In this document: positions 10,848 to 22,300 of the stretch, piece after piece
How the letters are laid out: each line of letters begins with the position of its first letter
How positions within the stretch are numbered: position 1 is the first letter of the stretch
Origin: Ypsolopha sequella
Lineage: Eukaryota > Arthropoda > Insecta > Lepidoptera > Ypsolophidae
DNA: 64,000 bases
Reading direction: 5' to 3'
Assembly: GCA_934047225.1 (NCBI GenBank)
Contig: OW203993.1
Span: 28,224,069-28,288,068, forward strand
Position numbers and translations under genes: made by a program
Notes under the pieces: model-generated
Seen by the model: the letters and a program-made list of their open reading frames with translations, nothing else
The model's database searches: none
Told to the model about the DNA's origin: nothing

Positions 10848-12212
10848 AATGGATGTGATACAATTTGTTACAAATAATAAAGGAGGAACGAGCCTACTGT
10901 TCTCAGGTTATCGCTACACCCTGAATAAAAAAAATAAAGATGGCAGCAGCCTTTGGAGGTGTTCTAACAGAAGTGCAGTACTACGATCAAGCTGAATAAC
11001 GCCAGAGATGCAGTGTTGGAAGGTGGCACCAACCAACATGCCTGTGAAAGAAATTTGGCCAAAAATGAAGTGCAGGTTCTGATGGAAAGATGTAAAGAAA
11101 AGGTTTGCAGAAGTTTTAAACCTGTACAGCAAATCTTTGAAAAAGTATTTTCCGAATATGAATCAGCTGTTGATGATGATTTCGATACAATGCCAATTTT
11201 TAAATACAAAAAGGATAGCTTATTACGAAGGAGACGCAATTTTTTACAAACAACAAAAACTGAATTCAAAAAATTGAATGATATTACGCCGGGAAGTCTT
11301 CTAGTACCAGATATTATAGGCCGTGATTTTTTGGTGTGCGAAGATGGTGAGGGAGACTGCAAAATTTAGATTTTTTTCTACACCATTTACAAGGAAATAC
11401 TTAAATAACATGCGTAACGAATCACTACAATACTTTGGCGATGGAACTTTTAAGCGGATTCCTTTATTTTATCAAATGTACACAATTCATGTCGACTTGG
11501 GTAGCAACGATGATTCAGTGAATATTGTACCAATCATATATGCACTCCTTCCGAAAAAAGAACAAGATACCTACATCAGATTATATGAACTAATAAAAGA
11601 GAACTTCAAAATAGTTATCACAAAATTCAAATGTGATTTTGAAATAGCACAAGTACAAGCAATGAAGTTAGTGTTCCCTAATGTACATATTACCGGTTGT
11701 TATTACCATTTTACAAAAGCATTATGGAAAAATGCTAAAAAATTGAATTTAACTGAGACCAATAAAGGTAGAGTTTTTACTGCTCTGTCATCCAATATCC
11801 CACTTATTCCAGCGGATCGTATAACGGAAGCGTGGAATACAATGAAAGAAAATTATACGGACTCAGAAGAAATACAAAAATTCATAATATACTACGAAAA
11901 GCAGTGGTTAAAATACACAAATGAAATGATATGCTGTGCAATGAGACACAACGGAGAAATAACGGCCTGGAGGGATGGCATAGACGATTTAATGCCCGAG
12001 TACCACCAAATTCTACATTCATCAGATTTCTCCAAAAATTGTTAAAGGAAGCAAAATGGCAGGACCATAAAATAAAATATTCATTATTCAATACCAACAA
12101 CCGCAATAAAATGGATATAACAAGAGCTCAAAAAGCTAAGCGGAGCTTATCTCCATTGGAAGCTCTTAAGAGCATTTATAAAATTAAGAAACAATTAAAA
12201 GCATCGCTATGA
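10848..12212 (+). pseudogene. FLYWCH/MULE transposase relic, nearly full length
   Basis: This is a decayed transposase of the MULE class with an N-terminal FLYWCH-type zinc finger. The finger begins at 10848 (MDVIQFVTNNKGGTSLLF, then YRYTL and WRC). A frame change near 10975 precedes the finger's end (NQHAC). The linker frame 11013-11369 is followed, after another break, by the core: NESLQYFGDGTFKRIP with the first Asp (near 11410), KFKCDFEIAQ (second Asp, near 11625) and GCYYHFTKALWKN (near 11693). The C-terminus GLEGWHRRFNARVP (near 11950) and WQDHKIKYSLF lies in a third frame. At least three frameshifts make it non-functional. It resembles the copy in the 24746-35492 element closely enough to help annotate it. 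Confidence 0.85.
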
Positions 12213-13260
12213 TTTGTTTCTTTATTACATAAGTAGGGTAAGTAAACTGTTCAGTATTTTAATTTTTTTTTTATCGATATAATACTAACTTACATATTGA
12301 CAGATCCAGACCACCAAGGTAGGTAGGTAAGTATAGCCCGATTAATTTAACTGCACATGTCAACGTCAAAATTTTTCATTTCGCTTCTTAGGCATTAAAC
12401 CATTGTTGTCAAAGTACATTGTAGTCTAATTTAGTTTATAGGCATCGTTGCATTTTAGGTACTTCGAGTTTTAGGCAATTATGCGGCAGTGTCATCGTGC
12501 GTTTTAGGCACTTCGCTCAAAAGGGTTTCAGACTTGTTGGTCGTTGTATTAGGATCCTGGGTGAGAAATGGTGGTGTAAAGTGCAGAATTCCTACTGTGT
12601 TAAACCTCTTTTTAAGTTGTCTTTGGCGTTATTTTTCAGTTTATAAATTAAAAATAAGAATGTGACAGACGAATTAGAGAATTTAAAGCTCAAAATAATA
12701 GTAATAATAATAATTAATGGCGTCTTATTACAACGCTCTAAGTTTACTATGTCCGCTCTACCGGTTTCAACCGTACAAAGACGCTAGTATTCGCTGTTGT
12801 AAACCTTTGGGTCCTACAGTTGGTGTATTGGCGCATTTTTGTACTCTTTTAGACGTACACCAGCACTTACCGTCTCCTTTTAAGAGACCAAGTATATAAA
12901 AAGGACTACTATATATCCCATTATATTAACGTATTACGAGTCCGTCTTTGAATTCTAAAAACACCACTAAATTATGTTTAACACTTCTTCATTGCTCATG
13001 TAAGTTTTTTATTGAGTAAACCAGGATTAGATACCCTATTGTTAATTATTGTAATAAAATATTTTTATATCCTTAATATTTAAGGTTCTCTCCCTCCACC
13101 ACCGTTCGCTTTTTATTTCCACACTGAATGTACTTTGTACATGATTCATTGCTTACATATTTTGTAATATGTAAGATGACACTAGACATCTCGTCATATT
13201 GTTATTTCTAATTACTTATATACTGCTTTTAACAAACAAACAATTATCCCAAATTTAACG
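12213..13260. other. Non-coding stretch with promoter-like and 12S-like motifs
   Basis: No gene is supported. A TATATAAAAAG box lies at 12893-12903, about 360 bp upstream of the 526-codon ORF. At 13018-13040 an 18-base string AGGATTAGATACCCTATT matches the core of insect mitochondrial 12S rRNA as I remember it. The flanks are too short to prove a mitochondrial insertion. Confidence 0.4.
12893..12903 (+). promoter_or_regulatory. Candidate TATA box upstream of the envelope-like ORF
   Basis: TATATAAAAAG is a strong TATA match on the strand of the 13261 ORF. In an AT-rich spacer a chance match is quite possible. A cap site about 30 bp downstream would leave a 5' leader of about 330 nt. Confidence 0.3.
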
Positions 13261-14841
13261 ATGAAGAACCTATCCTTTGTTCCTGTTCTGATTTATCTAC
13301 TAATGTCTCCAAACCTTTATTGCTTAGAACTTCAAGAAAGAATTATTATAACTCAAGAGACTGCTTCAATCAAAGGGGCCTTAATTGATGGATACGATAG
13401 TGACCTATTGATAATAAAGATTACTTCCCCGACAAAAATAATTTCTGAGGCCATCACAAATATGGAATTCCATTTGATGGAAGAAAGGAAAGCAAGAAAA
13501 CTGAGAGAAATTTTAGGATTTCTCGAGAAGAACTTCGAAAACCAATTCGGAGAAATACTATCAGGCATTTCCCAACTTTACCCTTCGGGCTTAATCATGA
13601 ATGAGCAAGGCAATCCCTCCGACCAAAAAATCGATCTCACTCACTTAGTGAGAACTAAACGTAATCCATTGAGGTTCCTAACTTCACTCCTTGGAGTCGT
13701 AAGGCCTGCACGGTCGATGGCGAGAGCTGCATCAGAGATAGCAGAAGTTTCAGGTCTGGCACGGAAGGCAGGAAGGATGTCAAAATTCATGAAATTCTAC
13801 CGTGGTGTGAAAAATACTGCTATAGGAGTATCTATTCTTCTTATTCCAGTGGAGATCGCAAGTGCATTTGGAGTCCTCCCTGACGGACGTTATGACTCTC
13901 TAGTCATGCAATTGGATTCCTTGTACTCACAAAGAACCAAGGAAATTAATATTCTCGGAAACATAACACTAGCTACATCTCACTTGAACGACATCGTGAT
14001 GGACATCAATTCCGAGTTTAGGTCCTTAATATCTGATTCTCATGATTTTAATGAACTGAGTATACAGGGATCAATCCTTCTGACTTCTTACCTTTCGACC
14101 ATCCAAAATGCTTTCACCATTTTAATGCTAGGAAGGATCCCAACTTCTCTACTTTCATTGGATAACCAGAGGGAATGGGTAGAAAAGAGGATCCCTCTAG
14201 AACTAAGAGATAAGATCAGCAGTATTACACCCCATTTGAAGATTCAACTCCATGGAGTTGATGAAGTAAATGGTAACCTATTTGTAACAATCGATGTTCC
14301 ACAGATAAACTCCGAAGTGCACGAACTCAATTTCTTCAATTGGGAGCCTAAATTTTTAGTATCCAATAAATGTTACACTTCTGGCATGAACAGTCTCTTA
14401 ATCGGTTATGCCCCCTCAAGGAACGTATACTCAATTATTCGAGACCCACTCCTCTTTGATACTCATTCATGTCTTACAAGTGGCTACATTCTATGTGAAT
14501 CAGATGCAATTCTCGACTACATTCCCGGGATAAGAGAGGATAAATACTGCTCCGCTAAGAACACAATAATATCAAATCGATTCAAACGAGAAAATCGAAT
14601 TCCTCAGAATTTTGATTCAGTTCATCCACAAATTGACTTAACTAACCAGATCAGAAGACAGGAACCCATTAAGGGAATTCCTTTTGACTTCAAGGGAATT
14701 TTGCGTGAAGTGGAGGATTTGAGAACTGAGAATGAGAGAGCAGCTGAATCTCTTGAAACCCTGAAAGACAAAGTTCACACTGACAGGACAATTATGTACA
14801 CCATATACGGATATTTTGTTAAAAAAACAATTAACTTTTAA
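13261..14841 (+). CDS. Envelope-like glycoprotein, intact orphan ORF (526 aa)
   Basis: A single open frame of 526 codons starts at the first ATG and has no lesion, unlike nearly everything around it. Residues 6-19 form a hydrophobic signal peptide. A basic RTKR site at 131-134 would suit furin-type cleavage. A hydrophobic stretch lies near 185-206, then helical heptad-like sequence (about 215-260), a beta-rich region with several cysteines, and a charged predicted coiled coil near 478-510. This order (signal, cleavage site, helical repeat, Cys-rich part, second helical repeat) matches class I-type fusion/envelope proteins of errantivirus or baculovirus-F style and parallels the BEL envelope at 50300. 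No C-terminal membrane anchor is visible, so it may be secreted or truncated. No gag, pol or LTR accompanies it. The name is an inference from architecture; a domesticated or newly inserted viral gene are both possible. Confidence 0.6.
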   Translation: MKNLSFVPVLIYLLMSPNLYCLELQERIIITQETASIKGALIDGYDSDLLIIKITSPTKIISEAITNMEFHLMEERKARKLREILGFLEKNFENQFGEILSGISQLYPSGLIMNEQGNPSDQKIDLTHLVRTKRNPLRFLTSLLGVVRPARSMARAASEIAEVSGLARKAGRMSKFMKFYRGVKNTAIGVSILLIPVEIASAFGVLPDGRYDSLVMQLDSLYSQRTKEINILGNITLATSHLNDIVMDINSEFRSLISDSHDFNELSIQGSILLTSYLSTIQNAFTILMLGRIPTSLLSLDNQREWVEKRIPLELRDKISSITPHLKIQLHGVDEVNGNLFVTIDVPQINSEVHELNFFNWEPKFLVSNKCYTSGMNSLLIGYAPSRNVYSIIRDPLLFDTHSCLTSGYILCESDAILDYIPGIREDKYCSAKNTIISNRFKRENRIPQNFDSVHPQIDLTNQIRRQEPIKGIPFDFKGILREVEDLRTENERAAESLETLKDKVHTDRTIMYTIYGYFVKKTINF

Positions 14842-14868
14842 ATACAAAAAATATTCGTGAACTTTAAT

Positions 14869-14874
14869 AATAAA
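14869..14874 (+). terminator. AATAAA polyadenylation signal after the envelope-like ORF
   Basis: AATAAA lies 28 bp beyond the stop codon of the 526-codon ORF, a plausible place for 3' end formation. AT-rich context lowers its weight. Confidence 0.4.
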
Positions 14875-15565
14875 CTGAAGTTATTTTACTTAAAAACAAT
14901 AAGCAACAGAACTTTGCATGTACGAAGTATTTTCCTTCTCATTCTTTCGCACAACTGCATCCTTATTTGAGTGGATGGAGTGAGAGTGGAGAGACGCGCG
15001 GGGTATGTTAGCGCTGAGTGTTATCGCCTACACCTGTGTTGTTTTTGTTTGTCTACGATGACTACGATTCTAATAATTAGCGTTCAGTTGCCGGAGTGAG
15101 ACGCCAGCTTAAAATACTGTGTAGTGATAGTGAGAACACGATAACCACGCATCTCTTTCGTTTTATAGGTATAGTACATTTATACTAACACGATAACAAA
15201 TATTTGTATTTCAATATTTTAGCATTCGGTTTTGTTATTTAGTAATAAAAGTTATAGCTATGTTGATCATTTCTGTGGCCTAGTGATTAATTACTTGACT
15301 AATACTCTAGAGTAAATGTAATCCTGTAGGGGCACATTTGTGTTCGGTTTGTCCGAAGTACGGCGATAGGGCTCACTAACCACCCGTTATGCTAGGACGT
15401 AATCAGTGAAACCTAGGTATATACGAGTGTGGACTGTGACTAGCATTTCACAGTCCATACTCGGAAACATTTCTGACACCCCTTCGGGGATTCATTTCGT
15501 GACGATGCACCGATGCCTATGTACTTATCTATGTTCAATGTTCAAACTATGTTTTACTTTTCAGA
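14875..15565. other. No gene seen; possible leader of the 15566 ORF
   Basis: Nothing codes clearly. A stem of about 11 bp (GGACTGTGA ... TCACAGTCC, 15433-15464) could form a hairpin upstream of the short ORF. An apparent TTTTCAG splice acceptor stands directly before its ATG (15558-15564). Confidence 0.4.
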
Positions 15566-15874
15566 ATGCCCTTCAAAATTGTGAAGACGGTTGAAACCAT
15601 TAAGCCATTTCAGTGGGAAAATGGTGGCATACTTAAATGGCCCGAAAAAGGTGCCGAAAGATTAGGTAAAGACCAAAACTCGATTCCTGCACCAGAATGG
15701 CTGCGAATAAATTGCTCGCATAAAAGAAATCGTCTTCTTTCTTATGAATTGGCCAATGCCAAACTTCAAGTAATGCTAGAAAATACCGTCACTGAGCATG
15801 AAGACGAACAGATGACCTTTCGGCGTCCTGCACAGTGCCGAGAACCAGTGAATTCAAATGCTCTTTCAGTTTAG
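15566..15874 (+). CDS. Short protein of repeat-associated type, function unknown
   Basis: A 102-codon frame starts at an ATG right after TTTTCAG, which resembles a splice acceptor, so it may be a downstream exon. It reads MPFKIVKTVETIKPFQWENG, then ILKWPEKGAERLGKDQNS and APEWLRINCSHKRN. I recall similar short N-terminal modules in many arthropod predicted proteins, probably encoded by transposons, with a conserved W...W pattern, but I cannot assign a role. No transposase follows it within 400 bp; the next element is the Gypsy LTR at 16284. Confidence 0.45.
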   Translation: MPFKIVKTVETIKPFQWENGGILKWPEKGAERLGKDQNSIPAPEWLRINCSHKRNRLLSYELANAKLQVMLENTVTEHEDEQMTFRRPAQCREPVNSNALSV

Positions 15875-16283
15875 ATTCGAATTTTTTATAAGAAAAACAA
15901 AAACGTATTCAAACAACAAAATTTACAAGTTTATTTATTTCTTTCCTTTATATAATTGTACATGTTTTATGTATAATTTATGTAATGTTTTGTAGACATC
16001 ATCTTATTTAATTTATAATTGTCTGCTAGGGTGATCTGAAATTCTATTTATAGTTTTAATTATTTATTTATTAGGAGCACCAATGTTACATACACAAAAA
16101 AGTATAATACTATTAAATATGTAGGGTTAGCATCCGTGTGTTGTAACGTTACAGGTGCACACGTTTTACAAATAACAGAGAGCTTTATCAAAAGTTAAAT
16201 GTAACAATTACAATATACATAATAATACTTTGAACAGTGCAGATGAATAATCTAAAACAACTATGTATAAATATATATATTTA
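15875..16283. other. No gene seen
   Basis: AT-rich 3' flank with several TTTATT and AATAAT runs. No coding or RNA feature is supported. Confidence 0.45.
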
Positions 16284-16906
16284 TGTAGGTTAGGGCCACT
16301 CACTCCCCAGCCGTTTATATTTTCGCACCATCGTAGTTCATGTTGGTATCTTGTTATAATTTTTACTATTATTGTTAAGTTGGCTATTGCTTTTTTTTAA
16401 GAAAGAGAAAGAGGATGAGAGAGACGCGGACGGATAGGTGATGACGAGTTTTGTTTGTGGAATTAAAATAAAAGTTTTGTTCACGCCACAAGCGTGACGC
16501 ATGCGGATGAGTAATTTCGCAACACAGCGCCTCGCGCCGGGGGACTTGTGCGCCGGCGCTTGCCTTCTCTTCCGCGGCGGACGTCTCCCGAAACACACGT
16601 GTGCACACTCGCGCCACCGACACGCCGATAAATCTCGCGTACCTTGTGCTCATACCAGTGTCGTGTTCACATTACTCCACGAACCAATACATCCTGCTCA
16701 ACCTGTCCAAGATCAGCCCAACAAGAAGGGACGCCACGCAGCGCATTCGTCGGCCCATCCAGAACCATCCAGAACAAAGGTTAGTTCACTCACAATCTTT
16801 TCCAATCTGTCTGCTCACATCCTCAAATCCCGTCTGCTCTGCATTTCATGTACTAGCGTGTACAAGTTTAAAAGATATACGCGTGTTTCCATAAGAACCC
16901 CCTACA
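16284..16906 (+). repeat. 5' LTR of the Gypsy element (interrupted)
   Basis: The LTR runs from TGTAGG to CCCCCTACA. Removing the 387-bp solo LTR and one 5-bp duplication leaves about 231 bp, which aligns over its whole length with the 3' LTR at 23129-23371. The 3' LTR has an extra 12-bp purine-rich block (GGGAGATAGAGA). Confidence 0.85.
16478..16864 (+). mobile_element. BEL/Pao solo LTR inside the Gypsy 5' LTR
   Basis: A 387-bp block starts TGTTCACGCCACAAGCGTGACG and ends GCGTGTACA. It is a diverged relative of the 452-bp LTRs at 26912 and 29320. The pentamer AGTTT flanks it on both sides (16473-16477 and 16865-16869), and the Gypsy 3' LTR shows the unoccupied site AAAGTTTAAAAG. This is a solo LTR left after LTR-LTR recombination. 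Confidence 0.88.
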
Positions 16907-16926
16907 ACTTGGGGGCCCGTCCGGGA
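16907..16926 (+). promoter_or_regulatory. Candidate primer binding site of the Gypsy element
   Basis: Directly after the 5' LTR stands ACTTGGGGGCCCGTCCGGGA, with the TGG start expected of a sequence complementary to a tRNA 3' CCA end. The priming tRNA was not identified. Confidence 0.55.
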
Positions 16927-17318
16927 TGGAATCAGCATTCTGGATGTGAGTTATTCGGGATGTGCACGCGGAACTAATGAAGGACGACGACGCCGAATGA
17001 AAACGAAGCCCTAGACGACGAGCTACAGAACACAAATGAAGACGTAAAACGAACGACGAATATTATACGGAAGACGAACGAAGACGTAAAACGAACGTCG
17101 AATATAAAATCACTAAGAAGAAAAAGAAGCCACAATCATACAAGACGACGAACATTGTAGAAGACGTACCTATTGCATTCAAGAGCAAAGACGGGAAGAC
17201 GAAAACTTTGACCAGGACGTGCTATTTTCTAAGACGAAAACGTGAAAACGCGACGCTGAAATAACTGTTTTTCAAGAAAGAAGACCAAGCTCAGTGAGAA
17301 AATTATCTTCACATGAAG
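16927..17318 (+). other. Gypsy leader, GAAGACG-rich, no ORF
   Basis: This leader is dense in GAAGACG/AAGACGAACG phrases, an irregular purine-rich tandem pattern. It lacks any gag frame and passes directly into integrase, so the deletion endpoint lies near 17310. Confidence 0.5.
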
Positions 17319-17576
17319 TAAGCTGTGTTTGGATCACCTGAACATACAGTTTCAGACCGAGGAACCGCTTTCACCTCATTAGATTTCGAAAACTACTGCA
17401 AAGAAGAAAAGATAAATCACCATAAAATAACTACAGGACAGCCGAGAGGAAATGGACAAGCGGAAAGAATTAATAAAATTATTATAGGAGTACTTACCAA
17501 ACTTTCTATTGATAATCCCAGCCAATGGTACAAGCATGTACCAGCCATTCAGCAACACATCAATGGGGAAGAATAC
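17319..17576 (+). pseudogene. Gypsy integrase core, N-terminal piece
   Basis: The segment reads VFGSPEHTVSDRGTAF, with the second catalytic Asp of the retroviral-type integrase core, then GQPRGNGQAERINK with the catalytic Glu, and WYKHVPAIQQHIN. The frame then runs into the ISL2EU insertion and meets a stop. The zinc-binding N-terminus and the first Asp are absent because of the upstream deletion. The C-terminal part resumes at 22647. Confidence 0.85.
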
Positions 17577-17695
17577 TGACTTTTTATCCCGCCAGAGGGC
17601 GTATCGTCGACAAGCCCTAAATGAACTGTCATAGCTGTCAAACGCCATACAGTTTTTTTCTTTACGTTGTCGTTTTTTCATAATTTCTCTGAAAT

Positions 17696-19153
17696 GACTC
17701 AATGTGCTGCCTTCGGTTGTAAAAATAAAGGAGCTCATGGATTCCCCAAGGATAAAAAACGAAGAAAGATTTGGGAAAAGACCCTGAAACGGAAAAACTG
17801 GACGGCTTCTAAATGGTCCAAGTTATGTTCGGATCATTTTACTTCAGACGACTACTACGGTGAAAGTGCTTGCAGTGGTTAGTATCTGCTATGGTTTCAC
17901 GTTTTGACATCAAGAGATATGGAAGAAGCTACTAAGAAAGTATTTAATTTATAACCTACAATATTTTCTTGCAGGACAACAGCCTCTCAAGAATTTTTTA
18001 AGGAGTACTGCTGTGCCAACTATATTCTCTTTTTCTAAAAAGAAAGAAGAATCTACATTAGATAAAGAGCGGCAAGAACGGTGTGAGAAAAGAAACAGAA
18101 GAAGACTCATCTTTGCCACCGAAGCGCCAAGTACATCGGGTCTACAAAACCATGTAGATAATGAAGTTGAAGTGAGCACAAACAATGACACAACGGCTAA
18201 TCCTCATACTTTATTGACAAATCCTAGCAACGAGAGAGGTACGCAGGTCAATTTTGAACACACTTATGGGTGCATACGAAGATTTCTATACGATGATGCA
18301 GCTATACTGTTCTATACAGGGTTTAAATCATACAGAAAGTTTCAGTTTGTGTTTTTGACTTTGTGTCCTATGATAAACAAAATCCAGTATTATGGCAGTA
18401 ATGTAATAAATTTATCTTTGGAAGACCAGTTTTTTCTAACCACGATAAAGTTAAGACAAGACAGGTGTAACTTTGAACTGAGTCGATTTTTTAATGTGAG
18501 CCCAACAACAGTGTCGAATATTTTTATAACTTTAATAAATTTTATCCATCAGCTGTGGAGTAAAATAAACATTTGGCCAGAACAAGATTTAGTAGAACAC
18601 TACACACCTGAGAGTTTTAAACATTACAGTACTAGCACACATGTAATCTTAGATGGTACAGAAATAAGAGTGCAAAAGCCAGAAAATCCTGTATCTCAGC
18701 AAGCTTCCTGGAGTAGTTATAAGCATGCTAATACATTAAAGATTTTAGTTGGGGCCACACCTGGTGGTTTGTTATCATATTGTTCAAATGCTTATGGGGT
18801 CTGTGAGTGACAGACAAACAGTGGAGCGCAGCACTCTATTACAAAAGTGTGAACCAGGTGACAGTATACTGGCTGATCGCGGCTTCAATATACAAGATTT
18901 ATTTGCTGATAAAGACATAACACTTAACATACCTACGTTCTTAAAAGGAAAATCACAACTTCCTGGTTTAACTGTATTGCAAGACCGTAAGCTAGCTAGT
19001 AAGCGAGTGCATATAGAAAATATTATTGGGCTCATAAAAACTTATAAAATTTTAAAACATGATTTACACCACAGCTACATACCATTAGCATCCAAAATAT
19101 TTTTCGTTTGTTTTATGTGCTGCAATTTTAGGGAAACTATTATGAGAAAATAA
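17696..19153 (+). pseudogene. THAP-domain DDE transposase (ISL2EU type), one frameshift
   Basis: Exon 1 (17696-17877) encodes a THAP zinc finger: MTQCAAFGCKNK, with the trailing W and CSDHF motif (C-x3-C ... C-x2-H), a DNA-binding module common in transposases. An intron of 97 bp (17878-17974, GTTAGT...TTGCAG) joins it in frame to exon 2. The DDE_4-type core shows HVILDGTEIRV (first Asp, near 18640), then KHANTLKILVGATPGG and SDRQTVERS (second Asp), DSILADRGF and VHIENIIGLIK (Glu, near 19010). A one-base loss in a G run near 18796 shifts the frame just before SDRQ, so the protein is broken at that single point. Upstream of exon 1 there is room for a promoter within the element. Confidence 0.85.
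17878..17974 (+). other. Intron of the THAP transposase
   Basis: A GT...AG intron with donor G|GTTAGT and acceptor TTTTCTTGCAG|GA. Splicing joins SG to QQPLKNF without a frame change. A retained functional intron indicates a DNA-level transposon rather than a retrocopy. Confidence 0.7.
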
Positions 19154-19358
19154 ACGCATTTTATGATACAAAATACTGTTTTTTATTAATATTGTACTTA
19201 TCATCCATAAAACACAATCACATACCATGGTCTCAATTGCATAATAAGTATGGCACTCTAAACTTAAGGCCTGGTCTTTGGTGCACAACAATCCTATTGA
19301 GCGATTTTGAATTTAATTATATTTACAATTCTGGCTGTGTCCGTAATCATTTTATACT

Positions 19359-22300
19359 CTATGCTAGCTGCAAGGAGGCAGACTTGTTGTCTGGCCTCAA
19401 TTTATCATAATTTTTATATAGCACTTTTTCTAGTAGAGCATTTTCTAAGTGTGTCTTATAGAAAGTCTCTAACAAAGAAACCATGTTTTTTAAAAATGCT
19501 TCATCTCTGAAAACAAATACAGTCTTCATACTTTTGAAAGTGTATATAATTAGGTTACAATATTTTCTGTTACTGCAGAATAGGGTTTGCACTATTCGTT
19601 TAATTTTACTATTCGAATAAAATGAATACTTCTAGAGCCAAATATTCGAATATTCGGATATTCGAATATTTTTAAACATTGATTGAAAACAATACAATAT
19701 CAATTCAAAACAAACAAAAGCAGCTAGACTGTGGTTTGGTTTGATTGCTGCATAATTTTATTCAAATAAAATCAAGTATTTTAATTATTTTTCTTGTTTA
19801 TTAATTAATAAAAAACATATTTATCGTTTTACAGAGTAACTTTAGGTAAGTAAGTCTTAGCTTAGGGATATGAATGATTAGGATAGGTAATCAGAAAAGT
19901 AACTATAAACCTATGACCAGTAAGAAGTACCAGCTTAGCTACTTAAAATCTACATCTAGCTAGGGTAAGTAATCTTTAAATTAGGGTCCAGTTTAGGTTT
20001 AGGTAGTAGGTACCTGTTTTATATCACAATCAACATTATTAATTAGTAACTAGTGCAAATAATATTTTAATTAGGATTTAGTTAAGGTTTACTTATTATC
20101 ATTAATTATCACAATCAACATTAGTAACTAGAATAAGCAACTAGGGTAAGTTATCTTTTAATTAGGTAGGCTTCAGTTCAGGCTTGCTTAATTAACGTTA
20201 CACAGTCAACATTATTAATTTGTACTTAATAGCACTAGATCTAGAATAGCACTAGATCTTCACTAGAACTAGAATAGGAACTTTGGTAACATTTTACATA
20301 ACATTCAGTTAAGTTTTATAATCAATAATCTTTTAATTAGGATTTAGTTTAGGTTTACTTATTATTAATAATTATCACAATCAACATTAGTAACTAAGGT
20401 AAATTATCTTTTAATTAGGTAGGCTTCAGTTCAGGCTTGCTTAATTAAAGTAACACAGTCAACATTATTAATTTCTACTTAATAGCACTAGATCCAGAAT
20501 AGCACTAGATCTTCACTAGAACTAGAATAGGAACTTTAGTAACATTTTACATAACATTCAGTTAAGTTTTATAATCAAAACAAATCGTCTTCCTTTTAGA
20601 CTCAAACATAAACATTACAAATTAACAATGTGTCTATTCTATTTTAAACTTTGATAATATGAGCGTAGAAAACTTAGGGCGTCCAAAGTATTGGCATTCA
20701 TCTTTGTTCTTAAGCGGTGACACAAGTAACTCGCCGAAGAAAACACCCTCTCAGCTTGGGGTGGGACTCAGGGGCAGAGTAAGAATAAGACCAAAAACAA
20801 AAACTTTATTATTATTCAACTATTCGAATAATTTAAATGAATTATTCGAATTTGAAATTGGAGCGGATATTCGAATAAAATGAATATTCGAATATTCGAA
20901 TTGCAAACCCTACTGCAGAATAACTGGCCCTGTATTTGAGTATAGTATGCATGGTTCTTCTTTAGACAATATTCACCATCTACTTCTTCCAAGTAGGGCA
21001 CTGTCACAGAAGTAATTTCACAATCTCTTGCAGTATATGGACACTTCACTTCTATTAGAGTTTCTTCTCCAAGAAGTCCATCAGGCATCCCAAAAATGGA
21101 TGAGTCTCCGATATAAATAATCCACATGACTTCACTATCAAGTCATACATTTCTCAGTATTCGCTTATTGCCACAAATTCATTTATTTGTCCGTGTGTTG
21201 TAGCCTTACTGACAAATGGTTTTGGGTTCAAAATTTTTTGAGCCAGATGTTTTTGAGTACTTGGCCTGCTGTGGATTACTGCATGAAAATTGCTGGCTGT
21301 AATCCTGCAAGATCTGTGTTTGTTGTGCCACTCTTTACATTTGTACTGTAGTCTGGTTTCTTTTTCAACATCTTGCAATTTCTCCATACAAGTGTTTTTT
21401 AATAAAAGGTCTTCAAGCATTTCATCCCTTAAGCTTTTCTGGGTATATTGATGGTCATTTTCGACTGCGTATGGGTTAGCTGGTCTGATGGTTTGCAAAA
21501 TGGGCATGGTGGTGTTACCATAAGAAATGGCCAAGTTTTTTATATAGTCATTATAGTTGTCCATCATGTCCTCTTCTTTAAGCGGCATGTAATTTACACT
21601 TTCTCTCCTTCTGCATGGCAGCTTTTGCGCTTGCATTGGGGAGTCGAAATAGACTTTTCGGGGTCTTTTAAAGTCCATCAGTTTTTGGGTGCAAACTTGG
21701 TGTAGAATCATGGTTTTAGTGCGGACCATGTCTTCAACCCCATGTAATAACACCATTATGTGCTTGCAATGGGCTTCTACCCCACTCCCGGCCGCACATT
21801 CACAGTGGCTTTGTTCAATTGAACCGTCAGAACTGAGTTTTACGTTCATCACATAAAACATTTTTTTCATTTGCGCCTTACACTGGCCTTGGATGTAGGT
21901 GAAATCACCATCAACTGCTACACGAGCAGTTAACAGAAATTGTGCCTCATACATCAGTCTTCCTTTTAACTGTGCTTGAAATCTAAAACAAAAGCATACA
22001 CTTATTATAGGTTTGGTGTGTCAAGTATAAGACTTTGTAGTGCAGCAGCAGTAAAATGTCTGACTCACAAACAAAAGGTCCCTGGTTCAAATGCCGGCGC
22101 ATTTATCAGGTGTATGTTTGTTCAAAGTATAATTTCTATAATTCTATACGAATTTACTCATAATTTAAGTGTAACAAAGAATACAACTTCTGGGTTCATG
22201 CTTACCTTTTAACAAAAGCTTGAATATGTTGTTTTGTAATCTGAGGTAGACTCGAGTTAGCATTTATGTCACGGAAACATTCGGCTGCTGGTGCTGTGTA

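Noticed and set aside
16338..16977. Arginine/alanine-rich frames on both strands.
   Set aside because: They lie in the solo LTR and Gypsy LTR; GC-rich repeats leave frames open by chance.
22055..22115. Short tRNA-like text (GGTTCAAATGCC preceded by a possible anticodon arm) in the YqaJ intron.
   Set aside because: GGTTCAAATGC resembles a B box, but I could not draw an acceptor stem or A box around it. A tRNA-derived SINE remnant is possible, not shown.
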